DNA from: Oscillospiraceae bacterium
GTDB taxonomy: Bacteria > Bacillota > Clostridia > Oscillospirales > CAG-272
Direction: 5' to 3'
Assembly: GCA_009779295.1 (NCBI GenBank)
Contig: WREN01000107.1
Coordinates: forward strand, 1 to 7,496
Length of the DNA stretch: 7,496 nucleotides
Within the stretch, counting starts at the first letter, position 1, and the number at the start of each line of letters is the position of its first letter. Under the pieces are notes generated by a model. The model saw nothing but the letters and a program-made list of their open reading frames with translations. It was not told the origin of the DNA and did not search any database. Positions 7,006 to 7,496 of the stretch are shown here, in pieces. The position numbers were made by a program, and so were the translations under genes.

Positions 7006-7022
7006 AGTTAAATAAAGTCAAA
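6990..7022. promoter_or_regulatory. CtsR operator: three AGTCAAA-like heptads
   Basis: Heptads AGTCAGA (6990-6996) and AGTCAAA (7000-7006) are separated by GAA. This matches the established CtsR site RGTCAAA-NAN-RGTCAAA with one mismatch. A third AGTCAAA (7016-7022) follows after 9 bases. The pair covers the -35 box and part of the spacer, so bound CtsR would block RNA polymerase. Because ctsR is in this operon, autoregulation is the natural inference. Confidence 0.85.
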
Positions 7023-7299
7023 CAGCCGCAACCAGACTCATTTACGAGGGGTTACAGCCGTTTATCTCGCTATTTCTAACTTTTCATTATTTTTATCAAA
7101 AATCCAAAATAAATATTTTATAATAAATTAACCAATAAATGATAAAATGACAACGAGGTGAGAAAAAACTGTTTGTATTTTGTTGGTGGGTTTATACCCT
7201 CTATTGGTTTTAAATCAAAAGCCAGACAAGCGGTTATAAATTTCATCAATTGACGGATACTTTTTCAATTATAATTTTAATTTATTGTATATGTATGTG
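7023..7299. other. AT-rich intergenic region without a supportable gene
   Basis: No reading frame here has both a plausible ribosome binding site and recognisable protein sequence. Visible elements are TATAAT-like boxes at 7119-7124 and 7270-7275 without well-spaced -35 boxes, a perfect 8-base inverted repeat (AACCAATA 7130-7137 and TATTGGTT 7202-7209), and a small GGGT-TTAT-ACCC hairpin around 7187-7198. A leaderless or very short peptide after GAGGTGAG (about 7154-7161) cannot be excluded but has no supporting feature. Confidence 0.5.
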
Positions 7300-7328
7300 T
7301 TGACAAACAGATAAAAATTTACTATAAT
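7300..7328 (+). promoter_or_regulatory. Perfect-consensus sigma-A promoter pointing right
   Basis: TTGACA (7300-7305) and TATAAT (7323-7328) are both exact consensus and separated by 17 bases. Transcription should start near 7335 and run antisense through the transposase remnant out of the window. No downstream + strand gene is visible inside the window. Confidence 0.65.
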
Positions 7329-7339
7329 TAATTCCGCGA

Positions 7340-7494
7340 ACGAATAGCTGAAGCGCGCGAACGGGTAACCAGGTAAGACACACTTTCGGCGCAGCCGGGT
7401 AATGCTCGTCGAGCAGGATTCTGATCTGCTCCGCCCAGTCTTTCTTAGTCCTGCGTTCGGAAGCGCAGACATATCTCCGACCCTTGAGCGGTTC
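7340..7494 (-). pseudogene. IS630-family transposase fragment, decayed and truncated
   Basis: On the - strand the frame from 7494 down to 7375 reads EPLKGRRYVCASERRTKKDW followed by AEQIRILLDEHYPAAPKVCL. This is the conserved stretch before the second catalytic aspartate of IS630-family (DDE) transposases, whose homologues continue as VMDNLNTH. Here the aspartate block is missing. After KVCL the frame loses similarity, and a different frame from about 7372 gives LVTRSRAS, which resembles the residues after the DN in relatives, so a small deletion is likely. Similarity fades by about 7340, and the C-terminal catalytic glutamate part is absent. The 5' part lies beyond the right edge. Without the second aspartate and the C-terminus the product cannot be active. 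Family assignment comes from motif recognition, not a search. Confidence 0.72.
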
Positions 7495-7496
7495 AG

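Noticed and set aside
7154..7210. Possible tiny peptide after GAGGTGAG with a CTG or TTG start
   Set aside because: It would be under 30 residues with a non-ATG start and no conserved motif visible.
7250..7275. Second promoter TTGACG to TATAAT on the + strand
   Set aside because: The 14-base spacer is too short for a normal sigma-A promoter.
7335..7363. Repeated CGCGAACG at 7335-7342 and 7356-7363, considered as an operator or attachment site
   Set aside because: Only 8 bases, inside the decayed transposase region; chance or residual coding similarity is enough to explain it.
7269..7472. A 67-codon - strand frame starting MSALPNAG
   Set aside because: It is out of frame with the recognisable transposase sequence in the same bases and has no features of its own.
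7329..7496. Structured RNA or riboswitch downstream of the perfect promoter
   Set aside because: The GC-rich sequence is better explained as antisense of the transposase fragment, and no known riboswitch core was recognised.

Overview
This window looks like chromosomal DNA from a low-to-moderate-GC Bacillota, probably a clostridial lineage. The evidence is a complete ctsR-mcsA-mcsB-clpC heat-shock operon, strong AGGAGG-type ribosome binding sites, textbook sigma-A promoters and AT-rich spacers. No genus-level marker is present.

Layout, left to right. Positions 1-755 (+) hold the 3' part of an HTH/TPR-type regulator gene that is broken by a one-base frameshift near 152-160. Positions 796-1779 (+) encode an AraC-family regulator with a C-terminal GyrI-like effector domain. 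A compact bidirectional hairpin terminator at about 1778-1806 separates it from the convergent minus-strand operon.

The minus-strand operon reads from about 6970 down to 1789: a GH29 alpha-L-fucosidase-like gene (6946-5981), ctsR (5984-5556), mcsA (5526-5218), mcsB (5225-4257) and clpC (4242-1789). The genes are tightly packed, with a 4-base overlap between fucosidase and ctsR, an 8-base overlap between mcsA and mcsB, and gaps of 29 and 14 bases elsewhere. One near-consensus promoter (TTGACT-17-TATAAT) precedes the fucosidase gene. It is overlain by three AGTCAAA-like heptads, two of them in the exact spacing of the known CtsR operator. The simplest reading is an autoregulated CtsR operon. 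CtsR represses it; heat or stress and the McsA/McsB arginine kinase relieve repression; ClpC, with a ClpP encoded elsewhere, degrades phosphoarginine-tagged proteins. The unusual part is a glycoside hydrolase as the first, apparently co-regulated cistron.

The right end (7023-7496) is an AT-rich intergenic stretch with a perfect TTGACA-17-TATAAT promoter on the + strand, followed by a decayed, truncated IS630-family transposase fragment on the - strand that runs off the window.

I see no CRISPR array, tRNA or rRNA. The most noteworthy items are the fucosidase-led CtsR operon, an McsA reduced to half its usual zinc-binding region, the shared terminator whose loop contains the clpC stop codon, and the frameshifted regulator at the left edge.
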